Below are positions 44,961 to 55,808 of a stretch of 64,000 nucleotides of DNA, in pieces. Source of the stretch: an uncultured Pseudomonadales bacterium (lineage in GTDB: Bacteria > Pseudomonadota > Gammaproteobacteria > Pseudomonadales > Pseudohongiellaceae); NCBI GenBank assembly GCA_943789485.1, contig CALSUH010000014.1:84513-148512 (forward strand), in the 5' to 3' direction. A program made the position numbers and the translations under genes. Under the pieces are notes generated by a model. That model was given only the letters and a program-made list of their open reading frames with translations. It was not told where the DNA came from and made no database searches. Numbering within the stretch: position 1 is the stretch's first letter; each line of letters opens with the position of its first letter.

Positions 44961-45857
44961 ATGAAAACGATGAAAACCTCGGACATTGGCAACAGTTTCC
45001 TGTTGTTATTGCTAGTTGTACTTTCAACAACAGCCCAAGCACAGACCAATTCAACACTTACTGCTCAGCAGGAGTTAGAATTTGCTAGTCAATTAGCCGC
45101 CAATCGGCCTATTGAAGCTGGCCAGTCTTATTGGATTGAAGAATTGACCTGGATGGAAATCCGCGACCTGATTGCCGATGGCACGACGACTATTATCATC
45201 CCAACCGGTGGTATTGAGGAGAACGGACCTTACCTGACAACCGGTAAGCACAATTTTATTCTGCAAGCGACGTGTCCTGAAATTGCCAAAAACCTCGGCA
45301 ACGCCTTGTGCGCACCTATAGTGAAATTTGTTCCGGAGGGTAATATCAACCCACCTAGTGGCTCAATGTTATTCCCCGGCACCATTAGTCTCACTCAAGC
45401 AACTTATGAAGCGCTACTGACGGACATTGCCAGTAGCCTTAAGCAGTCTGGGTTTACCGATATAGTTTTAATTGGTGACAGTGGTGGCAATCAAACAGGC
45501 ATGGCCAATGTTGCCGCAACTCTTAGTGAACTTTGGAGCGACGAAATCACTGGCATACACTTTGTCAGAGAATTTTACGATCCAGGTTGGGAGGCCACTG
45601 AGCAATATACGGAACGGGAACTCGGCATCGCCGAATCCCGTCATGACGGCTATCACGATGATATCTGGGTGACGGCAATGATGATGGTCACCGACCCGGA
45701 ACAGGTGCGTTATAGACAGCGTGTCGAAGCCGGTTTGGCGTCTATAAACGGTATTGCGATTGAACCGGTAGACGAGGCAGTGCAGCTTGGCAGGAAGATG
45801 ATCGAGTTTCGTTCTGGATTCGCAGCAAATGCAATTCGTGATGTAGTGTCGAACTAG
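44961..45857 (+). CDS. Exported creatininase-family protein with altered metal site
   Basis: A 298-residue protein. I choose the ATG at 44961, which follows AAGGATG and opens a clean signal peptide (ending AQA-QT). The creatininase fold is recognisable from IIIPTGGIEENGPYLTTGKHN, the PPSGSMLFPGTISL stretch and VLIGDSGGNQTGMANVA. Compared with classical creatininase (E34, H36, D45, H120, E122), the aligned residues here are E86, N88, H97, H232 and I235. The HGGN element reads DSGGN. It therefore has a different or absent metal site. Substrate unknown. It is divergent from the trihaem cytochrome operon and precedes an amidase gene. Confidence 0.82.
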   Translation: MKTMKTSDIGNSFLLLLLVVLSTTAQAQTNSTLTAQQELEFASQLAANRPIEAGQSYWIEELTWMEIRDLIADGTTTIIIPTGGIEENGPYLTTGKHNFILQATCPEIAKNLGNALCAPIVKFVPEGNINPPSGSMLFPGTISLTQATYEALLTDIASSLKQSGFTDIVLIGDSGGNQTGMANVAATLSELWSDEITGIHFVREFYDPGWEATEQYTERELGIAESRHDGYHDDIWVTAMMMVTDPEQVRYRQRVEAGLASINGIAIEPVDEAVQLGRKMIEFRSGFAANAIRDVVSN

Positions 45858-46006
45858 ACCAAAAGGGAGCGTTATCGATGTGTCCGTTTGCGGTGGCACA
45901 ACTACCAACAGCAATGCGTTTGGCTATCTAGAAAGCCTCATACGCTAAGAGGACACCTTTTTTGGGGTGTCTGTTAAGAAAACAAAATTATGCAAAGGAT
46001 TACTTC

Positions 46007-47641
46007 GTGAAACATTTACTAATTGCCGCTTGGGCCATGATGCCGCTGCTTGCCTGTTCACCACAGCCTGTTGCGACATCTGCTGCACCGATGGAACAAA
46101 CCACCGAGAAACCAAATTATAGGCCGCAGGGCTGGATTGCTAAAACGCTGCCTGAAATAGCAGCAGGTGTTAAAGCGGGCGAGGTAACCTCAGAAGAATT
46201 GGTGCAGGCTTATATTGATCGTATTAACCGCGTGGATAGAGATGGGCCAACACTACAAGCCGTGCTTTCACTCAATCCAAATGTGCTTGCCGACGCGCGT
46301 GCCGCTGATGCAAAACGAGCTGCAGGTGACACGCTCGGTTTGCTGCACGGTGTACCGATTCTATTGAAAGACAATATCGAGACGAAAGACCCTCTTGCTA
46401 CAACGGCAGGCGCGCTTGCATTGAAAGACAATATCACCGGCCGAGACAGCCCGCTGGTGGCAGGTTTGCGCGATGCGGGTGCGATCATTCTTGGCAAAGC
46501 TAACCTTAGTCAGTGGGCGAATTTTCGTTCCAACGATTCGATGAGCGGTTGGACAGCTCTTGGTGGGCAAGTGCGTAACCCGCACATGCTAGATCGCAAC
46601 CCTTGTGGTTCAAGCTCTGGTTCTGGTGCGGGTGCAGCGTCGTCTATGGCGGCAGGTACCGTGGGTACCGAAACAAATGGCTCTGTTATTTGCCCGTCTA
46701 ATGCAAACGGTGTTGTTGGTTTTAAACCGACAGTAGGCTTGGTTTCTCAACAGTATATTGTGCCGATTTCTTCGACGCAGGACACAGCAGGGCCAATGAC
46801 AAAATCAGTAATGGGTGCGGCCATGATGATGAACGCAATGGCAACGGGGAGTGCGAAGACGAATTATGTCGCCGCCCTGGACCAAGATATGTTGCGCGGG
46901 AAGCGTGTTGGCGTGCTGCGTTACTCGACTGGCTCTAATAAAGACATCAATGCGCTATTTGAAGAATCGCTAAATGTACTAGTAGAGGCAGGTGCAGAGC
47001 TTGTTGAAATCACTGAAAACCCTATCCAGCTTAGTGAGTTTGGACAGTATTCGCTTGATGTGTTGCTGTATGAATTTAAGGCGACATTGAATGCGTACCT
47101 GGCCGCAACACCAGACACAGTTAAAACACGCTCGCTGGCTGAAGTGATCGCGTTTAACATTGAAAACGCTGGTATTGAACTGGCGCTGTTTGATCAGAGT
47201 ATTTTTGACGCAGCGGAAATAACCAGCAATTTGGATGATCCAAGATATATCGCAGCGCGTGATACCGTGCTGAAAGCAACGCGCGAAGAGGGTATCGATA
47301 AGTTGCTAGCTGAACATAATGTCGATGTTCTGGTAGCACCTTCAGGCCCTACCGTACCGCGAGTTGATCCGATAAACGGCGACGTTTGGCCGCCGTTCCC
47401 GGGCAGTGGTTCGATGGCCGCAATAGCAGGTTATCCGCACATCACTGTGCCAATGGGCACTATTCACAGCCTGTCAGTTGGCTTCTCCTTTATGGGTGCC
47501 AAAGACGATGATGCTAAAGTTCTGTCATACGGATATGCGTTCGAGCAGTTGACGAACGAACGTGCAGAACCTCAATATTATACAAATGCTGAGGATTTGC
47601 CGGACATTGCTGCGGCAATGCGGGGCCAAAAAAGAAACTAG
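46007..47641 (+). CDS. Amidase-signature family lipoprotein
   Basis: A 544-residue amidase. I choose the GTG at 46007, where AAAGGA lies 7 bases upstream and a lipoprotein signal follows immediately (MPLLAC, Cys17). The Ser-cisSer-Lys triad is visible: K121 (ILLKDNIET), the Ser-rich loop NPCGSSSGSGAGAA (cis-Ser about 202) and the nucleophile S226 (TETNGSVICP). It hydrolyses amide bonds in the envelope; the substrate is unknown, with peptide amides or acyl amides possible. It lies 149 bases after the creatininase-like gene on the same strand and could share its transcript. Confidence 0.9.
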   Translation: MKHLLIAAWAMMPLLACSPQPVATSAAPMEQTTEKPNYRPQGWIAKTLPEIAAGVKAGEVTSEELVQAYIDRINRVDRDGPTLQAVLSLNPNVLADARAADAKRAAGDTLGLLHGVPILLKDNIETKDPLATTAGALALKDNITGRDSPLVAGLRDAGAIILGKANLSQWANFRSNDSMSGWTALGGQVRNPHMLDRNPCGSSSGSGAGAASSMAAGTVGTETNGSVICPSNANGVVGFKPTVGLVSQQYIVPISSTQDTAGPMTKSVMGAAMMMNAMATGSAKTNYVAALDQDMLRGKRVGVLRYSTGSNKDINALFEESLNVLVEAGAELVEITENPIQLSEFGQYSLDVLLYEFKATLNAYLAATPDTVKTRSLAEVIAFNIENAGIELALFDQSIFDAAEITSNLDDPRYIAARDTVLKATREEGIDKLLAEHNVDVLVAPSGPTVPRVDPINGDVWPPFPGSGSMAAIAGYPHITVPMGTIHSLSVGFSFMGAKDDDAKVLSYGYAFEQLTNERAEPQYYTNAEDLPDIAAAMRGQKRN

Positions 47642-47799
47642 TAGTTTACTTGCGCTAAGCTAACTCTTCTGTGCGCACACAGCAGTTCGTGTTTCTTAAC
47701 CCGAGCAGTAATTGAAGCTAGGCTACACTACAAATAATTAATAGTATCTCTTAAGCCCGCCCCCAAAATTATTTTGTCTCTTTTAAAGGAAAAACTGGA

Positions 47800-49074
47800 A
47801 TGACTTTTCGACCTTCTCACTACGTTACTGCGTTTCTTTTGCTGGTAGTTGCCACATCTGCCGTGTCACAAACCTTGTATTTGCGCGCAGATCGCCTAAT
47901 CGATGGTTTGTCGGATACAGTTATCTCCAACCCTGTGGTGCTCATAGAGGGAGATCGCATTTCTCGAGTGGGCGATGCTGATTCCATTCGCATTCCTGCA
48001 GGGGCTAATGTTCTCGAACTGCAAGGAGCGACACTGCTGCCTGGTTTATTGGACGCGCATGTTCATTTGCTTAGCAATCATGACGACAAGGGGTTTCGGC
48101 GTCTCGAGGTAACCGCCAATCGTTCAGTTATCAATGGTGTAGTGAATGCCGAGAAAACCTTAATGGCAGGCTTCACCACAGTACGGGTAGTGGGTTCTGG
48201 CGGCTATGGTGATGTAGCCTTAAGAGCCGCGATAGCAGAAGGCGATATTGCTGGTCCAAGAATTCTCGCAGCCGGGCCCTGACTAGGTGTTACCGGCGGT
48301 CATTGTGACAATAATCTATTAACAGAGGACTATGATTTTTCGGCTGCTGCAGTTGCCGATGGCCCTTGGGCTGTTAGAGAGCAGGTGCGGCGTAATATCA
48401 AATACGGTGTTGATCTTATTAAATTTTGTGCAACCGGTGGCGTATTCTCTAAAGGGACTACCGTAGGCGCCCAGCAATATACTCAGGAAGAAATGGATGC
48501 CATCGTGGCGGAAGCACATATGCGTGGCAAAGCCGTAGCTGCTCATGCCCATGGCACGGCAGGAATTAAGGCCGCTATTCGAGCCGGCGTAGACTCCGTT
48601 GAACATGCCAGTTTTATGGACGATGAGGCGATACAGATGGCCATCGCTGCGGGTACTTTTCTGTCCATGGATATCTACAATACCGAATACACGTTGGAAA
48701 CTGGCGAAGCAACCGGAGCGCTACCGGAGAACATTGAAAAAGAACGGCAGGTAGGCAGCGAGCAACGCAATAGTTTCCGTCAAGCGGTGGCAGCGGGAGC
48801 AAAAGTGGTTCTGGGAACCGATGCTTCGATTTATCCTCACGGTTTAAATGCTCGGCAACTGTCGAGAATGGTGCAATTTGGGATGACACCAATGCAGGCA
48901 TTAAAAGCGGCCACCTCGCTTAATGCTCAATTGTTTGACAGGCCCGATGTGGGAGCGATTCAGGCTGGGCGTATGGCCGATATTATTGCCGTAACTGGCG
49001 ATCCGCTGCAAGATATAAGCCTTCTTGAAGAAGTGGAATTCGTGATGAAGGCAGGGGTGGTTTACAAGCGCTGA
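47800..49074 (+). pseudogene. Exported amidohydrolase interrupted by one in-frame TGA
   Basis: The frame runs 425 codons from 47800 to 49074 with a single TGA at 48280-48282 (codon 161). Both sides belong to one imidazolonepropionase-like amidohydrolase: LLDAHVHLL (HxH), the carboxylated-lysine segment LIKFCATGGVFS, HAHGTAGIKAAIRAGVDSVEH, LGTDASIYPHG and the end GAIQAGRMADIIAVTGDPL. The stop falls in the strand reading AAGP-stop-LGVTGGHCDNN, where intact homologues simply continue. A signal peptide (ending VSQ) is present. Every catalytic block is intact, so the TGA may be a recent mutation or a sequence error. I found no reason to read it as selenocysteine. Confidence 0.82.
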
Positions 49075-49140
49075 GTCTTAAGGTTTTGGCTAACGGCTAA
49101 ACTCGCTGCCAAGTGCAATGCTTGGTGTGGGTGATAATGT

Positions 49141-49383
49141 ATGCCGCTTGCAGGAGTGGCATTCATCAGCTTCACTTTTGCACATGAAGTTGGCCTCGAT
49201 GAAATTATCGTGACGGCGATAAAGCGGGAAGGCACGGTACAAGACGTACCAAGCAATATCGCCGCGCTAGATGGTCAACGTATCGATCAACAAGGCTTTA
49301 TTAATAAGGCGCTCGTAACACAGTTAGTTTGTTGCATCGTCGCCGGTAGTATTTATAATACACGCCTGAGCCCGAAAGCGTAA
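49141..49383 (+). pseudogene. Remnant of a TonB-dependent receptor gene
   Basis: An 80-codon frame starts with a hydrophobic lead and then reads LDEIIVTAIKREGTVQDVPSNIAALDGQRIDQQG, the TonB box and first plug strands of a receptor of the EEIVVTARKRE...QDVP type. After GQRIDQQGF the similarity to a plug domain stops, and the frame ends 30 codons later at SIYNTRLSPKA. The last residues could be the barrel C-terminus joined by an internal deletion, but that is speculative. A complete receptor gene begins 45 bases downstream. Confidence 0.6.
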
Positions 49384-49427
49384 TTTGGCTTCAAAATACA
49401 AAACCATGAAACATAGTGAGAACCCAC

Positions 49428-52400
49428 ATGAAGACTAAAACCCTCCGCCAACATATAAATATAAGTGCTGTAGTTCTATTAACCGCCACCACATTGCCGT
49501 TGTCGAGCTTTGTCGTTGCTCAAAGTGATGATCAGATCGAAGAAGTTGTTGTCACTGGTTCGAGAATAGCAAGGGATTCTAACTTGACCGGCGCCCTACC
49601 TGTTCAATCCGTGTCAGCTGCAGATATTAAAGCATCAGGTGAATTTTCACTTTCTGATGTCATTAATGACATCCCAGCATTACTGGGGTCAGTCACATCA
49701 GAACAGTCTATTGATAGTGGGTTTGCTAATGGCGCAAATGTGCTAAATCTTCGTGGCCTAGGCGCAGAACGGACGTTGGTCTTGGTTGACGGTCGGCGCC
49801 ATGTGGGTGGTTTGCAAGGTGCTTCATCAGTTGACATCGGTTCAATTCCGCAGGCACTAGTTGAAAGGGTGGAGGTCCTTACTGGTGGCGCTTCAGCCGT
49901 TTATGGAGCTGACGCGGTTACCGGCGTAGTGAACTTCATTCTTAAAGATGATTATGAAGGTTTAGAGATCGACGCTAGTTATGGCCTTAGCCAAGAAGGT
50001 GACGGTGGACAACGTGCACTTTCAGTATTATTCGGGCGTAATTTTGACAATGGCCGCGGTAACTTCACTGTATCGGCAGACATTCGACAAGACGATGGTT
50101 TGCAAGTCTCTGACCGACGCAATGGTCTAGCGGCGGGCTCTTCTAGGGATTGGGTTAATCCAGCCTTGCGTTTCCAGCAAGGTGATATTGGCAGCTCAAC
50201 ACCAAACTTTAATCAGTATTACAACTACGCCAACACCGGGTTAACCAATTTTGGTCTGCCTATTCCAACAGCTGCTGAATTCGCGACCAATTATTCCGAT
50301 ACATTCGGCAATGCGCCGACCCTAACTGCCGCTGAATCAGCACTAATCGCCCAAGCGGGCAGCGCACCTCAAAGGGCTGTGCTGCCTTTTAGAACATTTC
50401 CGTTTACCTCCGGCTATGGTTATATCATCCCGGGCAACCCGTTCACATTTGCGGGTTTTGATCCTGAAACACCGATTGACCTAAACGGGAATGGAACACC
50501 TGATTGCCTAGATTCATTCACCGGTTATAACTCTGTATTCGGCGCTGAATCATTTGGTGTTGTTGGGGGGTGCTGGAATGTATCAGAGAATGGGCAATAC
50601 GCTCCGGTCAATGATGGCCTCGTTGCCGGCAACTTTCAAGGGTTTGGAGGCGACTCGTTTAATACAATTCAGAACCAACGTGGTGATATCCTTCTTCCTG
50701 ATGACAAGGTTTCACTCAACTTTTTGGGTCACTACGATTTAAATGATCAGGCAACGTTATTTGGTGAAGTAAAGTATGTCACACAGGAAACCGAGACTGA
50801 TGCCAGGCCTAACTCGTTTTGGGACCTATTGTTTGGTGCCCCTGACAATCCTTATCTACCCGACTTCATTAGGCCAACAGCGCAGGCAACTGGCGGCGTG
50901 GCCATCACACTAGATCCGCTGCTGTTCAATCAGAGAAGCTCAACTGAGCGTGATACAGCTCGAGTTGTATTGGGCTTAGAAGGCTCTTTTGATAATGGTT
51001 GGACTTATGAATTTAGCACTAACTACGGGCGCTTTGAACAGGATATCAATCGTCCCCGTAATGTTATCAATGACCGTTTTTTCGCGGCAATCGATGCGAC
51101 TACTGATGCTGGCGGTTCCCCCGCCTGTAGATCGAGTGTGGATCCAAGTGCGCCAGCCCTAAATACACCGTTCTCGATTCCCTCTTACCAAGCAGGTTAC
51201 TTTTCCTTCACTCCAGGGGATAATTCTTGTGTGCCGCTGAATATATGGGCCGGGCAGCCCGGCGTAACTCAGTCTGCGGCAGACTGGGTAACCACACCGA
51301 CTTGGGACAATTTAGTAATCAAGCAGCTTTCATTTGCTGCAACAATTGGTGGAGACTTTAGCGAGTGGTTTGAACTCCCCGCTGGCGCGGTTAGCTTCGC
51401 TACCGGCTTGGAATTGAGATCTGAAGAATCGGAAGCGACATTTGATGATTTTCAGCTAGGTGTTCTGCCACAAGGTACTCCGTTCACACCGGGACAGTTA
51501 CTAGAAGAAGTATCCGATAATGCTAACTTGGTGTTCAGGCCACAGCTTACTAATCGAAACGAAAGCGGTAGATACCATACGAAAGATGCCTTTATTGAAC
51601 TCTCGGTTCCTCTACTTTCGGATGTAATAGCAGCAAATGAACTTACTGTTGATTTGGCAGCACGTTATTCGGACTATTCAACAATTGGTGAAGCCACTTC
51701 ATGGAAAGTGGGTGTGGTTTGGGCGCCAATCGAAGATTTAGCCTTTCGAGGCGGAATTTCCGAGGCGGTACGTGCTCCTAACATCACAGAGTTGTTTGGG
51801 CCTGAGACGGGTGCAACGTTCAGACCCTCAGACCCTTGTGATGCAGCACAAATCAATGCATTGGCAGTAGATCAGCCAGGCTTAGCGGCGAACTATCAAT
51901 CCAACTGTGTTGCGCAGCTGCAAGCATTCGGCGTGGACCCATTCAATGCCAATGGTACTTATGATTTTGCTGACCCTCTATCCGCTTCCTTCGGCGGTGT
52001 TACAGGTGGTAACAAAAACTTGACTGAAGAGACAGCAGAGACAATTACTTACGGCTTTGTGTACCAACCTTCTTTCTTGACTGGTTTCAACCTAACGGCT
52101 GACTATTGGGAGATCAGGATCGATGATGCGATTGAATCAGTAGGTGCTCAGGATATTGTTGACGGCTGCTATCAAGGTGCTGCACTGAACAGTACATTCT
52201 GTAACTCGTTTACCTCGAAACACAAATCCAGGTTCAGCGCAGTTTGGAGGCTTTAACTTCTTACGTTCTGGTGATGTCAACTTTGCGAAGTTAGAAACCA
52301 GCGGCATCGATATCAGTGCAAGTTACACTTTTGATTTTAGGGATCACAATTTCGAGGTTTCTGTTACTGGCACTGAGGTTAATGAAATTGATTTCTTTAC

Positions 52401-52767
52401 CAATCCAACTGACGCCAGCGAAGTGAATCCTGAGCTTGGTGAAGTTAATCGTCCTGAAACAGCAGGAAATGTTGGGATGAGATGGAATTGGGGAAATTTA
52501 AGTGTTGGTTGGCAGTCTCAGTATTTAGGCGAAATGTTAGTTAGTTTCGTTGAAATTGAAACAGCGCAAACCCTCTATGGCTCTGATGTATTTATGGAAG
52601 AAACGTGGATACATGACATCAATGCGACTTACATCTGGAATGATTCTTTAACCATTCGTGGTGGCATTAACAATATATCTGAAGAAGACCCGTTCGGAAC
52701 TAACCGCGCTTTTCCAGCTAGTCCGCGCGGCCGTATGATGTTTCTTGGCGGTACATACAAGATATAA
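49428..52767 (+). pseudogene. TonB-dependent receptor with a late +1 frameshift
   Basis: The first frame encodes a signal peptide (ending VVA-QS), TonB box (IEEVVVTGSRI), plug (NVLNLRGLGAERTLVLVDGRRHVGG, LVERVEVLTGGASAVYGADAVTGVVNFILK) and most of the barrel. At about 52215 the frame runs into an early stop (52256). Shifting forward one base at 52216 restores the expected RNTNPGSAQFGGFNFLRSGDVNFAKLETSGIDISASYTF and continues to 52767, ending MMFLGGTYKI. Corrected length is about 1112 residues, typical of large receptors with Cys-containing loops. Only the last 180 residues are out of frame. The substrate is unknown. I use the ATG at 49428 rather than the GTG 12 bases upstream. Confidence 0.85.
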
Positions 52768-52782
52768 AAAACAGCTACGATG

Positions 52783-52816
52783 AAAAAGGGCTCATCTTGA
52801 TGAGCCCTTTTTTTTG
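52783..52816 (+). terminator. Rho-independent terminator after the TonB receptor gene
   Basis: The stem GGGCTCA/TGAGCCC is flanked by A5 and T9 with a 6-base loop. It starts 16 bases after the receptor stop codon. The A-run also allows some function on the minus strand. Confidence 0.88.
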
Positions 52817-53400
52817 TCTTTCGTAAAGTGATATCAAAAATACAGCCAACAGTGAAAAGTTTTTTCTAGTCTTTCAGTCCTTTATGAGCTTGGTTGATTA
52901 ATCATCGATACACGAAACATAGCCTTACGGCATGATCAGTTTCATCTGTTCTCTGCCAATCGTGGTGACTAGGTAACTATGACTATGCCACTTTTCAGTT
53001 ACTCCCTGTCTGTCAGCACGGCCATCATTGCTCTATTTTTATGCAGAACCTGCAGTAAAAAGAGCCAAAAGGTCACAGTTGCTGGATTCTGCTTAGATTC
53101 CACTCGACGCCCACAATCAGCCGGTCGGCTCAGTTGCGTAATTAGGCAAATGTCTTCTACTCCTTCGCTGTTGTCATCAAGGAAGAGGCAATCTGCGCCG
53201 TCTCGCGCTCATGCCAATAGCTAGGATTCACTGAGATCGATGCAGTGACTCGCCCGCCTCTCATGGCTAACCAGACTCCGATGTAGATGACCTGCTGTGA
53301 CACGAGTTACGCAAGGGGCAGCGTTAAAGAGAAGTGCCCGGTGCTAAACGTTGACGTCATTCTCCGGCTATCGATAAACGGATTCTGACTCCTGAGCAAT
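52817..53400. other. Region between two strong terminators, no supported gene
   Basis: About 580 bases. A plus-strand frame (52979-53224) begins with a hydrophobic stretch but has no ribosome site or recognisable family. Minus-strand frames are short and broken by stops. The region may be decayed coding sequence, but I could not identify a parent gene. Confidence 0.5.
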
Positions 53401-53439
53401 AAAAAAGGCGAAAGGATTAATTATCCTTTCGCCTTTTTT
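53401..53439. terminator. Bidirectional Rho-independent terminator
   Basis: A perfect 17-base inverted repeat (A6-GGCGAAAGGAT with ATCCTTTCGCC-T6) around a 5-base loop gives T-runs on both strands. It lies 45 bases beyond the corrected stop of the PQQ dehydrogenase gene on the minus strand. Confidence 0.9.
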
Positions 53440-53484
53440 ATTTCGAAATTACTATCTGTCGATCAACATGGACCGACTGACAGT

Positions 53485-55544
53485 TTAGTGAGCAGCGCCA
53501 CCTGTGGCTTGTGCGCCAGGCATTGCCATTGCTGTTAGCTTGGAGCCTGTCTGCAGGATGATGTATTGATGTCCATCGTGCATCCAAGAGCTCATGCCAT
53601 AGCGGCTCTGAGCTGGCACTTCGATTTTTACCAATTTCTTCGCCGGTTTTCTTATCGATGCCGTAAAGCAGCGCCGTCGTGCCGTCGGAGTCCATGTCTG
53701 AGTAGATCAGCATGTTCGCGGTAGTAACCATTGTAATTGCATTACCAGTTCCAGTGTCCCCAATATCAATGCCTTCTAGAGCGGGATTGTTGCGGAAGCG
53801 GTCAGGAGTCTCACCTGTTGGAATCTGGAATGCGATCTCGCCTGTGTTCATGTCGTACGCAGTAATCGTGCTGTACGGAGGCTTGAAGTAAGGCAAGCCT
53901 GAAGCAAGACGAGGTGTGCGAGGACGGGCACCATTGGCATAGGCAGCGAAGGTAGATCCCGTTGGTGCATCGATGCGAGCATCAGCCTCTTCACCAGGGA
54001 TAATTCGTTGCCAGCTACACGCTTTCCTAGAAGTCACATAGAGGAAGCCTGAAGTAGGGTCTGCTACGGGTGGGTTATTGATATTTGCACCACCACCGTC
54101 GCCTGGACACATAGCAGAAGCTATTTTGCCAGCAGGATCATCAGAATGGATTGGTGGATTAAACAAAGGCCCCATATCGTAGTTAGCCATCACTTCAAGT
54201 GCTTCGCGGCGCAGTGCAGGCGTGAAGTCGATAAGATCGCCTTCAGTCAAGCCCTGCATTTCGAAAGCCGGTGGCTTAGATGGGAAAGGCTGTGTTGTTG
54301 AAAGCTTTTCGCCAGGAACCATGGATGCTGGAACAGCTCGCTCTTCCATCGGCCAGATTGGCTCACCGGTCATACGGTCGAAAGAGTAGACAAAGCCCTG
54401 TTTTGTAACTTGGGATACAGAAGGAACTATTCCTCTGCCAGGAATATTCAGGTCTAGTTGAATCGGAGCAGCTGGGTTGTCGTAGTTCCATACATCGTGA
54501 TGAACTGTCTGGAAGTGCCAGCGTCGTTCGCCAGTTTCCGTGTCCAGTGCAATCAGGCTAGTACCAAACAGGCCATCACCAGGACGGAAGCCGCCGTAGT
54601 AATCAATTGTGGGTGGATTAGTTGGCACATAGACAATGTTGTTCTCAGGATCGGCTGTAAGCGGCGCCCAAGAAGATACATCACCTGTCCACTGCCATGC
54701 ATCGTTTTCCCAAGTCTCATGGCCGTATTCGCCCGGCTGTGGGATTACGTTGAACTTCCATTTGAACGCACCAGTCGTCTTATCGTAAGCGAGGATATCA
54801 CCAGGCACGTTCTCGACTCTCGCCTGCAGATATCCCTGCTCAGCTGAGTTGCCAACGACGATAGTGTCGTTAACCACAATCGGTGGCGACGAAGTAGTGA
54901 TGTAACCAGTCTCTAGTGGGATGCCCTCATACGGATCATAGGGATGGCCCAGATCAGCGAGCATGTCCACGACGCCAGTAGCAGGGAAGCCATCTACAGG
55001 CACCTGTCCACCGAAGCCCTCAAGAGGGGCACCAGTATCAGCATCTAGTGCTACCAGAAAGAAGCCAGGTGTGGAGATATAAACGACTCCCTTGCCATCT
55101 ATTCTAGAATAGCCAATGCCTTTGCCGTATGAGGCGCGCATGGAATATTCCCAGCGACCAGTATTTGGCAGACGGTAGGACCAAAGGGTCTCACCAGTCT
55201 TAGGATCGATCGCAACCACATTACGGCGAGCACCAGATACGGTGAATAACTTGCCATCTACGTAAGTAGGGGTTGAACGACCTGTTTGGGCCGTTAAAGC
55301 TGGAGCCATCCCATTCCCAAGCGACTTCGAGTTCATCGAAGTTTTCAGCCGTAATCTCATCGGCGGGGGTATAGCGGGTGTGGGCGTAGTCGCCACCGAG
55401 AGTAAACCACTCGGCGGTATCGTCTGTGACTAGATTCTGGCTCATGCCAATTTGTGGCAATATGCCCAAGACGGCGGCCAGACAGCTCAAAGCTACAAGC
55501 TTCTTGGCCTTCGAGCCGGATGTTATTGAAGGACTTAATTTCAT
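53485..55544 (-). pseudogene. PQQ-dependent dehydrogenase (quinoprotein) with two frameshifts
   Basis: The minus-strand gene begins at an ATG at 55544 (GAGG 8 bases upstream) with a signal peptide ending GMS-QN. The eight-bladed quinoprotein propeller is clear: WFTLGGDYAHTRYTPADEIT, AIDPKTGETLWSYRLP, ALDTETGERRWHFQTVHHDVWNYDNPAAP and GGGANINNPPVADPTSGFLYVTS. Two lesions are visible. At 55289-55293 one extra base must be skipped to go from WEWDGSSFN to AQTGRSTPTYVDGK. At 53625-53629 one base of an A5 run must be skipped to go from TGEEIGK to IEVPAQSRYGMSSWMHDGHQYIILQTG, ending MAMPGAQATGGAAH at 53485. The corrected length is about 685 residues. No pqq biosynthesis genes are near. Confidence 0.87.
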
Positions 55545-55808
55545 TTTTAGAGCCTCATTTAGATGCAAAACCTAGCAGAGGATACCATAGAGAATAGAAG
55601 TAGTGATCCATGGACTGTAATAAAGTGTGATAAAAAGCGCTCTAAAGGCGCGGTAATTTCTTATCCAATTTCCCCTGAATGAGGGGCAGCGCTAGCGCTT
55701 TTTCATCGGGGAACCACGTTAATCGCGGGAAGCACCATATTCCTTCCACTTGCCTGTCGCCCCTGCTAGTCTTTGGCACCAGTGTTGAAAATGCCTAGGA
55801 GAATTAGC

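Noticed and set aside
45952..45971. Hairpin GACACC/GGTGTC between the creatininase-like and amidase genes
   Set aside because: The T-run is in the loop rather than after the stem, so it does not look like a terminator. Too short to call a regulatory element.
48280..48282. TGA in the amidohydrolase gene as a selenocysteine codon
   Set aside because: The position is not a catalytic residue in this family, and I saw no convincing SECIS-like hairpin directly downstream. A point mutation or sequence error is simpler.
52979..53224. Plus-strand frame between the two terminators, with a hydrophobic start
   Set aside because: No ribosome site, an unnatural composition after residue 25 and no recognisable family.
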